From Candidatus Omnitrophota bacterium (GTDB taxonomy: Bacteria; Omnitrophota; Omnitrophia; Omnitrophales; Aquincolibacteriaceae), in contig JACKFM010000001.1 of the NCBI GenBank assembly GCA_020632475.1, positions 1 to 64,000 on the forward strand: a DNA stretch of 64,000 nucleotides. The letters run 5' to 3'. Shown in pieces: positions 1-8,768 of this stretch. The notes beneath the pieces are model-generated. The model worked only from the letters and a program-made list of their open reading frames with translations, made no database searches and was not told the origin of the DNA. Within the stretch, counting starts at the first letter, position 1. Each line of letters begins with the position of its first letter. Both the position numbers and the translations under genes were made by a program.

Positions 1-103
1 ATGAAAATGCTATAAAAGAAATCTAGACGCAGTAAAGGCTTTGTCTTAGAATTTCGCCGCTAGAGCATGGTGTCATCAAACGGCAAAAGGGAGTTGGACG
101 GCA

Positions 104-1870
104 ATGAGCGGACAGGGATTTATGATTCAGTATCAGATTGAAGGTCGCCAGGTTTTTATTCAAATTAAAAATCAGATTTGTGATACGCCCGAAGAACTGA
201 TCAGCAGCCGTCTCTTTGCCGAAATTCTCAAACGTGCGGTCGATGAACTTCAAAATAAAGACGGACGGCTCTTAAGCATTTTCGGGCGCGGCGCGATTAA
301 AGAAGAAAATCTTAAAACGCTGACCGAGGTTTTGAAATACCTGACCAAAATGCCGGTCGACATGGTGGCCAAGGTGGTCGGGCAGTCCAAATCTTTTATG
401 AAAGACAAAGTGCTTTTAAATGATTTTGTCGAATATCTCTATAATTATTGGCGCAGTTTCACGCGTTTTATTATCTGCGATTCCGAAGGCGACAAATTCG
501 ATAAAAGACCTTTCCGCACGTTTAATTATACGGTCGAAAATCTGACCCGCCTTGTGCGCCAGACTTACCGCGATATTCAGGAAAACATTATGGGGTCACA
601 CCCCTCGATTTACCGCCAGGTTCATGCGGGAGCCGAGGCGGCCGTCATTGCCCTGCCCAAGCCCGTTCCTTATACGGGTCAATACAAGATACTGGGGTCC
701 ATTTCGCTGATCCGTCAGCTTTTTTTCTATCCGCCGCTTGTGATTGAATCGGGTGTCAATAAACGCACGGGGCAATTTGAAAGGATCGAAGAAAATCCGA
801 TTGATTGGATTCATCCGGATAAAGATGACTGGATCGGCTATCCGTTGAAATCCGGAAACCTGCTGATTGTGGTTTATCTGCGCAAATGCTTTTTTCAAAT
901 GGGCGTGGCTTTGAGTAATCTTTTTGAGATGGCCACGGATGAAGATCTGACTCGCCAGCCCGATGCGGTTTATTTCTGCGGTGTACCGGCCAAACAAATG
1001 AAACACATTCAGAAACAGCGTACGGTCTTTTATGAAGATAAAAAGGCCTCCATGCTGGTCGGTGCCATTTCAGATGAAACGGATTACGATTATTTCGGAT
1101 ATCTCAAGAAGATGATTCTGACGCTGCACAATGTGCGTAAGATCGAACAGGGGGAAATGCCCTTTCATGGCGCACTCGTCAAAATTTTTCTCAAAAGCGG
1201 AAAAGAGGCCAGTGTTCTTTTTATCGGAGACAGCGGGGCCGGAAAGTCGGAAACCCTGGAGGCCTTAAGAGCCATCGGGGACCGCAGGGTCCGCGACATG
1301 GTTGTGATTGCCGATGACATGGGCTCGCTTCATTTAAATGCCAACGGAGATGTGCTGGGTTACGGAACCGAAATCGGCGCGTTCGTGCGCATGGATGATC
1401 TGCATCCCGGCTACGCCTTTGGTCAGATTGACCGGGCAATTTTTATGAATGCGCACGTTGCCAATGCCCGCGTCATTCTTCCCGTAACCAATTATGCGCA
1501 TGTGATACAGGGTGTCACAATTGATTATGTGCTTTATGCGAATAATTATCAGCACATTGATGAGGATCATCCCATTCTTGAAAACATTGCCCATGTGGAT
1601 GATGCCTGGAAGATTTTTCGTGAAGGCGCCGTGATGAGCAAAGGCACCACCGAGACGACAGGAATGACCTACACTTATTTTTCAAATATTTTCGGGCCCG
1701 TGCAGTGTAAACAACAGCACGACCTTGTGGCCCGTAAATTTTTTGAAGCCTTTTTTCAAAAAGGGATCTATGTCGGACAGATCCGTACCCGCCTTGGCAT
1801 TCCGAAGTGGGAGCAAAAAGGGCCTCAGGAAGCCGCAGCCTCTCTCCTTAAACTTATTCAATCAACTTAA
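104..1870 (+). CDS. HPr-kinase/PEPCK-fold P-loop protein, function unknown
   Basis: A 588-residue cytoplasmic protein with no signal peptide. The Walker A motif GDSGAGKS lies at about residues 375-382, followed by VIADD with D404-D405. This pair resembles the HPr kinase signature (GxSGxGKSE then ADD), and the later segment with IGAFVRMDDL recalls PEP-carboxykinase-fold proteins. The first 350 residues are a long N-terminal extension that I do not recognise. A bifunctional HPr kinase is unlikely because the protein is nearly twice the usual length and no HPr or PTS gene is nearby. The start is uncertain: ATG at 104 or ATG at 122, neither with a strong ribosome site. The next genes are a 136-residue hypothetical protein and glutamate dehydrogenase, so a link to nitrogen or carbon metabolism is possible. 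The P-loop assignment is firm, the substrate is unknown. Confidence 0.75.
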   Translation: MSGQGFMIQYQIEGRQVFIQIKNQICDTPEELISSRLFAEILKRAVDELQNKDGRLLSIFGRGAIKEENLKTLTEVLKYLTKMPVDMVAKVVGQSKSFMKDKVLLNDFVEYLYNYWRSFTRFIICDSEGDKFDKRPFRTFNYTVENLTRLVRQTYRDIQENIMGSHPSIYRQVHAGAEAAVIALPKPVPYTGQYKILGSISLIRQLFFYPPLVIESGVNKRTGQFERIEENPIDWIHPDKDDWIGYPLKSGNLLIVVYLRKCFFQMGVALSNLFEMATDEDLTRQPDAVYFCGVPAKQMKHIQKQRTVFYEDKKASMLVGAISDETDYDYFGYLKKMILTLHNVRKIEQGEMPFHGALVKIFLKSGKEASVLFIGDSGAGKSETLEALRAIGDRRVRDMVVIADDMGSLHLNANGDVLGYGTEIGAFVRMDDLHPGYAFGQIDRAIFMNAHVANARVILPVTNYAHVIQGVTIDYVLYANNYQHIDEDHPILENIAHVDDAWKIFREGAVMSKGTTETTGMTYTYFSNIFGPVQCKQQHDLVARKFFEAFFQKGIYVGQIRTRLGIPKWEQKGPQEAAASLLKLIQST

Positions 1871-2031
1871 GAACTTAGTCCGCAGTCCACTGCCTAGGGT
1901 TGATAGACCGCCGTCTTTCACAGATAAACCGCTTCTAGGGCTTTTGACTTCTGTGCTAATGGCCGATAATCTTATAATTAGAGGGTTTTAATGAGTCATT
2001 CCGTATAAGAAGGCTTAAAGGCCGTTTTTAA

Positions 2032-2060
2032 GTCCGTGGACTGTCGACCATGGACCCAAG
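2032..2060. repeat. Degenerate 7-bp tandem array (family H)
   Basis: Four heptamers read GTCCGTG, GACTGTC, GACCATG, GACCCAA. A shorter pair, AGTCCGC AGTCCAC, sits at 1876-1891 just after the preceding gene. Between them a TTGACT box (1944-1949) and GATAAT or TATAAT boxes (1965-1978) may form a promoter for the next gene, but the spacing is poor (15 or 23 bp). Confidence 0.6.
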
Positions 2061-2078
2061 TTACATAGAGAGATTTTT

Positions 2079-2489
2079 ATGGGCGGATACGTCAAAATGT
2101 TTGTCACGGATTTTATTACCGATGCCATGACCGACGATATGGCCTTTGGTATTAATTTTGAAGTGCATTGGCCGGGATCGACGAATGTTTCTTATGTGCG
2201 GGTGTCTTTTCAGGATGAGTTTATCGAAAAAATGTTTAATGTTCCCTGGAATCAGGATCTGGGGGAGGTGACCAAAAAACTTGTTCACGAACAGCGTGAG
2301 ATTTTTATTAAATGGGCACTTCTGAGATTAGAACTATGGGTGGTTGAAAAAGACGAACGCAGTAAACTCTACATTACTCTGGATAAACACAGGCAGTGGG
2401 CTCAAGCGGTGATGGACGGCTCCGTGTCTCCGGCAAGTGAACAGGTGGATGAAAAGAGTTTCAGGTACTGGATCCGCGATGAGGTTTAA
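2079..2489 (+). CDS. Hypothetical protein, 136 aa
   Basis: A small soluble protein with no signal peptide or membrane segment. It is rich in acidic and aromatic residues, starting MGGYVKMFVTDFI and ending FRYWIRDEV. I do not recognise the family. A purine-rich stretch, GAGAGA, lies 6-11 bases before ATG 2079. It sits 22 bp before glutamate dehydrogenase on the same strand, so the two are probably co-transcribed, which is the only functional hint. Confidence 0.7.
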   Translation: MGGYVKMFVTDFITDAMTDDMAFGINFEVHWPGSTNVSYVRVSFQDEFIEKMFNVPWNQDLGEVTKKLVHEQREIFIKWALLRLELWVVEKDERSKLYITLDKHRQWAQAVMDGSVSPASEQVDEKSFRYWIRDEV

Positions 2490-2511
2490 TCGGCGGTTTT
2501 GAAAGGAACCT

Positions 2512-3819
2512 ATGAACGACTCGTTATTCCAGGATGCAAAACAGCAGCTCAACGATGCGGCGAAGTATGTTTCGATTTCTGATGATACCATTGAAAGACT
2601 CAAAGAGCCCAAATCCCGCCTGATTGTTTCCATTCCCGTCCGCATGGATAACGGAGAACTCAAAGTTTTTAAAGGCTACCGCGTAAGATACGACGATACG
2701 CGCGGCCCGACCAAAGGCGGAATTCGTTTTCATCCGAATGTTTCCATTGATGAGGTGGACTCACTTGCCTTTTGGATGACTTTTAAATGCGCGGTACTCA
2801 AACTTCCTTTTGGCGGAGCCAAAGGCGGGATTACGGTGGATCCCAAAAAATTAACCCGTTTTGAACTGGACCGTTTGAGCCGCGGTTACATCAATGCCAT
2901 TGCCGATTTTATCGGGCCTGACGTGGATATTCCGGCACCGGATATGTATACCAATCCGATGATTATGGGCTGGATGATGGATCAATACAGTATTATTCAG
3001 CGTAAAATTGTTCCGGCCGTGATTACCGGAAAACCGGTGAGTATGGGCGGCAGCCTTGGCCGTAAAACCGCCACGGCCATGGGCGTTTTTTTCGTGATGC
3101 AGAGTTTGATTCCCAAGTTTACGAAATCCGGAAAAAAAATCACGGTGGCCATTCAGGGATTTGGGAATGTGGGTTCGAATCTGGCCGATTTATTGTATCA
3201 GGCAGGGTATCAGGTGATGGCCGTCAGTGATGAGACGGGCGGTATTTATTCGGCCATGGGCCTGGACATTCCCTATATTAAAGGCTTTAAAGAATCGACC
3301 CGTGATTTAAAAGAAGTTTATGCCAAAGGCTCTGTCCGGGAACTTATGGGGTATGAGCACATCAGCAACGATGATCTTTTAAAGTTAGATGTGGATGTGC
3401 TGGTGCCGGCAGCGCTTGAGAATCAAATCACCTGTGAAAATGCGGCCGATATCCGCGCCAAAGTCATTGTTGAGGCCGCTAACGGGCCCATCACCCGCGA
3501 GGCCGAAAAGGTGCTGGAGCAGCGGGGGATTCCGGTCGTTCCCGATATTCTGGCGAATGCCGGGGGCGTGACGGTCAGTTATTTTGAATGGGTCCAGAAC
3601 AGGATGGGGCATTATTGGAGTGAAGAAAAAATTCACGGGCTTTTAAAAGAAAAAATGACCGAAGAAACCCGGATGATGTGGGACATCGCCACATCAAAAA
3701 ATATCCCCATGCGAACCGCAGCTTATGTTCACGCCTTAAACCGTATTGAACAGGCCGTCAATGCGCGCGGCACAAAGGTCTATTACACGGGAGTCGACAA
3801 AAAGGGGGAAGATGTTTAA
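2512..3819 (+). CDS. gdhA: Glu/Leu/Phe/Val dehydrogenase, probably glutamate dehydrogenase
   Basis: A 435-residue cytoplasmic enzyme that interconverts glutamate with 2-oxoglutarate and ammonia using NAD(P). The signature LPFGGAKGG contains the catalytic lysine at residue 104. The nucleotide-binding region shows GGSLGRKTATAMGV followed by the Rossmann loop GFGNVG near residue 216. Length matches the hexameric class of about 420-450 residues. AAGGA lies 5-9 bases before ATG 2512. The stop codon overlaps the start of the next gene by 8 bases, which suggests coupling. Substrate specificity within the family (Glu against Leu or Phe) is inferred from overall similarity, not proven. Confidence 0.93.
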   Translation: MNDSLFQDAKQQLNDAAKYVSISDDTIERLKEPKSRLIVSIPVRMDNGELKVFKGYRVRYDDTRGPTKGGIRFHPNVSIDEVDSLAFWMTFKCAVLKLPFGGAKGGITVDPKKLTRFELDRLSRGYINAIADFIGPDVDIPAPDMYTNPMIMGWMMDQYSIIQRKIVPAVITGKPVSMGGSLGRKTATAMGVFFVMQSLIPKFTKSGKKITVAIQGFGNVGSNLADLLYQAGYQVMAVSDETGGIYSAMGLDIPYIKGFKESTRDLKEVYAKGSVRELMGYEHISNDDLLKLDVDVLVPAALENQITCENAADIRAKVIVEAANGPITREAEKVLEQRGIPVVPDILANAGGVTVSYFEWVQNRMGHYWSEEKIHGLLKEKMTEETRMMWDIATSKNIPMRTAAYVHALNRIEQAVNARGTKVYYTGVDKKGEDV

Positions 3820-4477
3820 AATCTTGATCTTCATCGGATTACTGATTGCCGGTTCTTACGCGGCCGGCATCCGTTTGCATCCCGAAAATGTGCCGCTTTA
3901 TTTTAACCCAACCGGCGCGCATGAGTATTATGAACTCGAATTAAATAACGGGAATAAACTCGCAGGCAAACTTGTCCGGGAAAGTCCCGAGCACATCGAG
4001 ATTACCATCGGCGGCGGAACCGTGACGTTTGTCAAAGCGGATATCCTAAAAATCCGTAAATTGAGTAACGAAGAAATGCACTCAGAACCCTATTTATCAT
4101 TAATTAACCGTGAAAACTCTTTACATCCGCCGCTTTGGACCCGCCGTTATGAAGATAGTATTTTGCCGATGGTTTCAAAGACGGCAGGTGATATCATGTC
4201 CCAATTATCTGAAAAGATGATGGATGAAATGTCTAAAAAGGGTCTTTTCCAGAATTCAAAAATACAGGCACAGTTACAAGAACATAAGGCGGAACTTCAA
4301 CAATTGGTTCAGAAGTTCAACGGCATGCAAGCCGGTCAGACCGCCGCGGTGCCTGCAAACATCGACAAGCTGATGAATAATCCCGAACTGATGCATGAGA
4401 TTCAAAAGGCCAGCCAAAATACTTCCTCAAACGCTGACACCTCGGCCATGCTTGAAAACTACCTCAAAAAATCATAA
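3812..4477 (+). CDS. Exported or membrane-anchored hypothetical protein
   Basis: The 221-residue protein starts at ATG 3812, preceded by AAAGGGGGAAG and overlapping the gdhA stop. Residues 1-18 are a hydrophobic signal or anchor. Residues about 50-90 (ELNNGNKLAGKLV then GGGTVTFVKADILKI) resemble the short beta-rich motif often seen in envelope proteins of the PVC group and relatives. The C-terminal half is helical, with a stretch rich in Gln, Glu and Lys that may be a coiled coil. The protein is probably periplasmic. No function can be assigned. Confidence 0.75.
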   Translation: MFKILIFIGLLIAGSYAAGIRLHPENVPLYFNPTGAHEYYELELNNGNKLAGKLVRESPEHIEITIGGGTVTFVKADILKIRKLSNEEMHSEPYLSLINRENSLHPPLWTRRYEDSILPMVSKTAGDIMSQLSEKMMDEMSKKGLFQNSKIQAQLQEHKAELQQLVQKFNGMQAGQTAAVPANIDKLMNNPELMHEIQKASQNTSSNADTSAMLENYLKKS

Positions 4478-4603
4478 CCTGCCGATGTTATCGCAACTCA
4501 TTTATTTACAATAAGTTATATTGCCATTGCTGTTTGCCCTAAGAGGGTTTAAAATGCATCTTTTGTTTCATTTAAAGCCTGAAAAATTCGGCAGGATGTT
4601 TTT

Positions 4604-5959
4604 GTGAATCGAAATCTCAATCCCGCAAAAATAGTCGTCACCAGTTTTGCGCTGACGATTTTAGTTGGCGCACTTATGCTTTCTCTGCCCGCAGCCTCGG
4701 TCTCGGGACACCTGCATTTTCTGGATGCCCTTTTTATGGCCACTTCGGCGGTTTGTGTGACGGGGCTGAGCGTGATGGATATCGGTTCGGAACTGACTTT
4801 TTTCGGGCAGATCGTGTTATTGACTCTGATCCAGGTCGGCGGGATCAGTATTATGGCTTTTGCCGTTTTTTTTATCCGCGCCGTCAAACACCGCCTTTCC
4901 CTGCTGTCTAAACTTTCGGTCGGACTCAATCCTTATTACAAAGACAAACGCAGTATTCTAAACGTGGTGGCCGTCGTTTTTGTGATGGTGATTACCTTTG
5001 AAGTGATAGGCACTATTCTGCTTTATTTGAAATTCCGTCATTTATACACGCCCTCTCAAGCGTTGTTCTATTCCTGGTTTCATTCAGTCTCGGCCTTTTG
5101 CAATGCCGGATTCAGTCTGTATCCGGACAGCTTAATCCGTTTTCAGCATGAGATGTATCTTCCGATTGTGATGATGGGTTTGATTGTTACCGGCGGTCTG
5201 GGTTTTATGCTGATTGACGAAATACGGGCCTGGGTCATTGCCCGATGCAGGAGGGAACCTTTTCGCTTAAGTCTGCATACAAAAATTTGTCTGATCGGTA
5301 CCGTGCTGCTCATTATTACGGGGGCGTTAATCATTTGGCTTTTGGAAAATGAAAATCTGCTTTTAGGCCAAAGTCTGAACGATAAGCTGACCAATTCGTT
5401 TTTTCTTTCAATTACTTCCAGAACGGCCGGATTTAATACGCTTGAAACGGATGCTTTGACCAATGCGACCCTGTTCTTTACCATGCTGCTGATGGTGATC
5501 GGGGGCTGTCCGGGTTCGGCTGCTGGAGGAATGAAGGTTTCAACCGTTGCCATTTTGCTGGCCTTAATCCGCAGTAATATGAAGGGGCGCACTTCACCGT
5601 CGATTTTAAAACGTAAAATTCCGCCGGATACCGTTTCGCGGGCCTTGGTAATCCTGGTGGCGACTTTCGTGATTGTGAACGTTGCGGCTTTGCTTTTTCA
5701 GATATCAGAACACCGGGGCGTTTCGCATATGATGGCACGCGGCACCTTTTTGGATTTATTTTTTGAATCGGTTTCGGCTTTCGGAACCGTCGGGCTTTCC
5801 ACCGGGCTTACCCCTGTGCTTTCCGGTTGGGGAAAAGCCATCTCTATTTTTCTAATGTTTACGGGACGTGTCGGCCCCTCGACGCTCGGATATGCTTTTC
5901 TGATGCGCAGCCGCCAGCCCGCATTTGAGTATGTTGAAGAAGAAATTGCCGTAGGTTAG
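4604..5959 (+). CDS. ktrB: TrkH/KtrB-type potassium transporter membrane subunit
   Basis: A 451-residue inner-membrane protein with about ten hydrophobic segments. The four selectivity-filter loops of the TrkH/KtrB/HKT family are visible as AVCVTGLSV, CNAGFSL, SRTAGFNTL and GTVGLSTG, each with the key glycine. Translation starts at GTG 4604 after GCAGGA. An upstream ATG at 4596 reads ATG TTT TTG TGA and would give only three residues. The regulatory KtrA subunit follows 16 bp downstream, so the two form a K+ uptake system gated by nucleotide binding, with Na+ dependence likely as in other Ktr systems. About 450 residues is the KtrB length. Confidence 0.93.
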   Translation: MNRNLNPAKIVVTSFALTILVGALMLSLPAASVSGHLHFLDALFMATSAVCVTGLSVMDIGSELTFFGQIVLLTLIQVGGISIMAFAVFFIRAVKHRLSLLSKLSVGLNPYYKDKRSILNVVAVVFVMVITFEVIGTILLYLKFRHLYTPSQALFYSWFHSVSAFCNAGFSLYPDSLIRFQHEMYLPIVMMGLIVTGGLGFMLIDEIRAWVIARCRREPFRLSLHTKICLIGTVLLIITGALIIWLLENENLLLGQSLNDKLTNSFFLSITSRTAGFNTLETDALTNATLFFTMLLMVIGGCPGSAAGGMKVSTVAILLALIRSNMKGRTSPSILKRKIPPDTVSRALVILVATFVIVNVAALLFQISEHRGVSHMMARGTFLDLFFESVSAFGTVGLSTGLTPVLSGWGKAISIFLMFTGRVGPSTLGYAFLMRSRQPAFEYVEEEIAVG

Positions 5960-5975
5960 GCAGAAAGGAATCGTT

Positions 5976-6629
5976 ATGCAGGTATTAGTTATCGGAGCGG
6001 GGAATTTTGGCGCAACCGTTGCCGTTCAAATGGCAGCCAAAAAATGCGAAGTGGTCGTGATTGATAATGACTCTGAAAAGCTGGCGGAGATTAAAGATCA
6101 CGTCGGACAGGTTATTGTGGGGGATGCGACCGACAAGTCCCTGATTGAAAAATTTTCAAAAGAGATGGATGTGGTCGTGGTTTCTCTCGGTGAAATTATC
6201 GATGCCAGTATTTTAATTACGCATCATTTGAAAGAAGCCGGGGTTAAAAGAATTATCGCTAAAGCGGCCAGCCGCGATCATGGTCAGATTTTGAAAATCA
6301 TCGGAGCCACTCAGGTTGTTTTTCCGGAACGCGATGAAGCGATTCGTCTGGTGACCAATCTGATTTCACCGCACGTGCTGGATGTGGTTAAACTGAGCGA
6401 AGATTTGAATCTGGTGGAGGTCGCCGTGCCTGAAAGTTTTGTCGGAAAAAGCATGCGCAACATGGATCTTCGTAAAAAATACGGTATTCAGATTCTGGCG
6501 ATTAAAAATCCGCTGGACGGCAGCACTCAGGTTTTACCGTCACCGGATTATATTTTTCAGGCCGATGATATTATTATTGTGATCGGAGAGCTTGAAGGTT
6601 TGGACCGTTTTTCCGGCAGCGCGAAATAA
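5976..6629 (+). CDS. ktrA: KtrA/TrkA-type RCK regulatory subunit
   Basis: A 217-residue peripheral cytoplasmic protein that forms the gating ring of the Ktr channel. The N-terminal Rossmann fold has GAGNFG at residues 7-12 and an acidic residue after the second strand (VIDND, D30), the usual site for NAD(H) or ATP/ADP. The C-terminal part from about residue 135 is a RCK_C domain. AAAGGA lies 8-13 bases before the start. It forms an operon with ktrB, and single-RCK length fits KtrA better than the double-length TrkA. Confidence 0.93.
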   Translation: MQVLVIGAGNFGATVAVQMAAKKCEVVVIDNDSEKLAEIKDHVGQVIVGDATDKSLIEKFSKEMDVVVVSLGEIIDASILITHHLKEAGVKRIIAKAASRDHGQILKIIGATQVVFPERDEAIRLVTNLISPHVLDVVKLSEDLNLVEVAVPESFVGKSMRNMDLRKKYGIQILAIKNPLDGSTQVLPSPDYIFQADDIIIVIGELEGLDRFSGSAK

Positions 6630-6635
6630 AGAGCA

Positions 6636-6670
6636 GGACTGAGGTTTGAGGACTAAGGACTGAGTGGACA
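6636..6670. repeat. 7-bp tandem array (family H)
   Basis: Five heptamers: GGACTGA, GGTTTGA, GGACTAA, GGACTGA, GTGGACA. They lie between the convergent ktrA and ydbL-like genes. The unit GGACTGA recurs in arrays at 18445, 27992, 55636 and 56168. Confidence 0.8.
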
Positions 6671-6705
6671 GTTGCTCAATAGTTTTAAGTTATACCGGAT
6701 GTGGT

Positions 6706-7119
6706 TTATTTTTTGGTCCACTCACCGGAAGGCAGCTGAACGGAATCGCCGCTTTGAGCCTTGCCGCGAATGACTTCGGCAAAGATGGTTTCAATCGTTT
6801 CAACCCCCGCGCGTCCCAGATTATTTTGTTCGGCAATGGTCTGATAGATTGTTTTGCGGTCACGGTTTTCAGCCTCGGCCGTCATCCCCGCATTCCCCGA
6901 AGGGTTGCGAACTTCAACATAACCGCGGTTGTTTTCTCCTAACACGCCCGAGGATTTTAGACTCTGGATGTCACTGTAACGCCCTTGCCTTCCGGAGATT
7001 GCATTTTGGACCGCCGGAGTCATTTCTTTAATATCATATTGCGCGGCACTTGCCGAAGACGCGCAGGTAAACATGAGAATCAGAAATAAGAAAGGGGACA
7101 CAATTTTTTTTATCTTCAT
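6706..7119 (-). CDS. ydbL: YdbL-like periplasmic protein (DUF1318)
   Basis: The 137-residue precursor starts at 7119 after AAGGGAGA. A Sec signal peptide ends near SASA. The mature part keeps the family features: ENRDRKTIYQTIAEQN, then RGKAQSGDSVQLPSGEW near the C terminus, which match the E. coli YdbL pattern of NAERKxxYQxLAxQN and a final GKW. In E. coli YdbL helps the YdbH-YnbE pair, a bridge proposed to carry phospholipid between inner and outer membranes. Here the three genes keep the same order, ydbH-ynbE-ydbL. The internal insertion before ENRDRK makes it longer than the E. coli protein. Confidence 0.85.
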   Translation of the reverse strand: MKIKKIVSPFLFLILMFTCASSASAAQYDIKEMTPAVQNAISGRQGRYSDIQSLKSSGVLGENNRGYVEVRNPSGNAGMTAEAENRDRKTIYQTIAEQNNLGRAGVETIETIFAEVIRGKAQSGDSVQLPSGEWTKK

Positions 7120-7123
7120 AAGT

Positions 7124-7309
7124 TTATCTCCCTTGGGCAACCATGTCTTCAATATTCGTGGCGGTTTGTTTTAAGCCGCGGATATCGACGATGACATTGG
7201 CATTGATCGTAATCGGGCGGTTCGGATCACCGACGACTTTTGCGGTGCAGCCGCTTGTTAAACCTAATGAACAACATAAAATGAATACGGAAATGATTCG
7301 ATTGGTCAT
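7124..7309 (-). CDS. ynbE: YnbE-like outer-membrane lipoprotein
   Basis: A 61-residue lipoprotein precursor. The lipobox LTSGC places the lipidated cysteine near residue 21. The mature part carries PNRPITINANVIVDI, the hallmark of YnbE proteins (PITINxNVxI), whose strand is thought to extend the YdbH beta groove at the outer membrane. Its ATG overlaps the TGA of the upstream gene by four bases (ATGA), implying coupled translation. It would be missed by gene callers with a high length cutoff. Confidence 0.87.
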   Translation of the reverse strand: MTNRIISVFILCCSLGLTSGCTAKVVGDPNRPITINANVIVDIRGLKQTATNIEDMVAQGR

Positions 7310-8148
7310 GACGTTTTAACCTCAAAGAAACCTAATAACTCTGCAATTTGAATAAAAGAATTTCCTTCTTCCAAACGGATCTGTGCGTTTAAATTGAGAT
7401 TAAGATTGTAATCCGGAACAAGGATGCGAAGCAAGACTTTCATTGTTTCTTTGGATAGAAGCTCCATGTCCAAAGCCGCCTGTTTATAAGATACGAGATT
7501 AGCCTGCAGCAGTTGATTCATATGTTTGCGTTCAATGGCGGGCAGATAGGGCAAAAAAACGTCAAAAAATCTTGCCTGTAGAGTACCCCCCGCATCAGAA
7601 GCCGTGAGTTCTAATTTAAAAGACTGTTTTTGCATGTCAAAAGTTTCAAAAAAGGCGAAGTAGCCCCTCAGGGTTCCGCTTGCACCCGTAAGGTTTTCAG
7701 GATTGAAAGGTTTAAGGTCTTCAAGCAGAAGTTCGTGAATATCCGTCTTAAGAGAGATGGATCCGCTGCCGGAAGGGTCATAAATGAGATCGCCTTCAAT
7801 GCCCCGGCTTGTTGATCCTGCCGGCCGCAGGCGTTCAAATCGGAAGCGGACCGGTTTTTTCTGTAAAAGAAGGAGAAGAGAATTTTCGGAAGAAAAAGAT
7901 TCCAGTTCAAAAGGAGCTGATCCGTCCCTGGTTTTCAGTTTACCTTTGATGCTTTGGATATGAATTCTGAATTGAGAGTCGAGATGAAAACCTTCCAGGC
8001 GCAGCGGTTCGCTGAAAATATCCCGGGCATTCTTTTCAATGAAGAAAACCGTGGCCTTGGAAAGCCACGGATTATGATGTCGGTAGCAGGCCCATGCGCC
8101 CAAGGCTATCAGGATGGCAAAACAGGAAATGATCCATTTTTTAAGCAT
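7306..8148 (-). CDS. ydbH: Short YdbH/AsmA-like intermembrane protein
   Basis: A 280-residue protein with one N-terminal membrane anchor (WIISCFAILIALGAW) and a beta-rich remainder. The call rests mainly on context: it sits in the ydbH position before ynbE and ydbL, and the C-terminal LNLNLNAQIRLEEGNSF has the alternating strand pattern of AsmA/YdbH-like proteins. E. coli YdbH has about 880 residues, so this version is about one third of the length, probably too short by itself to span a typical periplasm unless it oligomerises. The start at 8148 is the first ATG of the open frame. Homology at sequence level is weak to the eye. Confidence 0.6.
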   Translation of the reverse strand: MLKKWIISCFAILIALGAWACYRHHNPWLSKATVFFIEKNARDIFSEPLRLEGFHLDSQFRIHIQSIKGKLKTRDGSAPFELESFSSENSLLLLLQKKPVRFRFERLRPAGSTSRGIEGDLIYDPSGSGSISLKTDIHELLLEDLKPFNPENLTGASGTLRGYFAFFETFDMQKQSFKLELTASDAGGTLQARFFDVFLPYLPAIERKHMNQLLQANLVSYKQAALDMELLSKETMKVLLRILVPDYNLNLNLNAQIRLEEGNSFIQIAELLGFFEVKTS

Positions 8149-8223
8149 ATGAGGAACATTATCAATTATAGAAACTAAAAATCAAGCAGGATTGGGGAAA
8201 TGCTTACAGGGAGCATTATCTTT

Positions 8224-8232
8224 TGCTACAAT
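8224..8232 (+). promoter_or_regulatory. Extended -10 box, probable leaderless start
   Basis: TGCTACAAT (TGn plus TACAAT) ends seven bases before ATG 8239, so transcription would begin at or within a base of the start codon. CTTACA at 8203-8208 with an 18-bp spacer could be a -35 box. No ribosome site precedes the ATG, consistent with leaderless translation. Confidence 0.5.
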
Positions 8233-8238
8233 ACGCGG

Positions 8239-8757
8239 ATGCCGAATGAAGCCCCCGATCTGATCAAGCAGTTGCAACTGGCAAAACACCCCGAAGGCGG
8301 GTATTTTCGCGAGGTCTACCGCTCGGAGGAGATGATCGGTTCCGGGACCCTTTCTGAAAGATACCGGGGGGAGCGTTCGGTCAGTACGTCGATCTATTTT
8401 CTGTTGGAACAAGGCGAATTTTCGGCCTTTCACCGGATACAGTCCGATGAGATATGGCATTTCTACCGCGGATTGCCGTTGACGCTTTATATTTTGACCC
8501 CGCAGGGTGAACTGCAAAAGAACATTCTGGGGCCTGACCTGAAGCAAGGGCAGACGTTTCAGCTGGTGATTAAACGGCATCACTGGTTTGCTGCTGAAAT
8601 CTGTGGAACGGATGACCGGGATAATACGAATTTTACGCTCGTCGGATGCACGGTCGCGCCCGGATTTGATTTTTCGGATTTTGAATTGGCGGATCGAGAG
8701 CGATTAACGAGCCTTTATCCGGCGTACAAAGATTTAATTACCCGGTTAACGCATTGA
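8239..8757 (+). CDS. Cupin superfamily protein (DUF985 / cupin_5)
   Basis: A 172-residue soluble beta-barrel protein. It starts MPNEAPDLIKQLQL and then HPEGGYFREVYRS, the family signature. STSIYFLLEQGEFSAFH and SDEIWHFY supply the conserved cupin core, and HHWFAAE follows. Members are single-domain cupins of unknown reaction, some likened to sugar epimerases. An upstream in-frame ATG at 8200 would add 13 residues that the family lacks, so 8239 is preferred. That choice fits the extended -10 box just upstream. Confidence 0.88.
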   Translation: MPNEAPDLIKQLQLAKHPEGGYFREVYRSEEMIGSGTLSERYRGERSVSTSIYFLLEQGEFSAFHRIQSDEIWHFYRGLPLTLYILTPQGELQKNILGPDLKQGQTFQLVIKRHHWFAAEICGTDDRDNTNFTLVGCTVAPGFDFSDFELADRERLTSLYPAYKDLITRLTH

Positions 8758-8768
8758 GGACAATAAGG

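Noticed and set aside
1725..1991. Open frame overlapping the end of the HPr-kinase-like gene
   Set aside because: It is out of frame with the better-supported gene, lacks a ribosome site and ends in low-complexity sequence. I treat it as chance.
6636..6670. Possible CRISPR array in the GGACTGA repeats
   Set aside because: Units are seven bases with no spacers, and no cas genes are in the window.
8200..8238. Earlier start for the DUF985 cupin
   Set aside because: It adds residues that the family lacks, and the extended -10 box overlaps this stretch.
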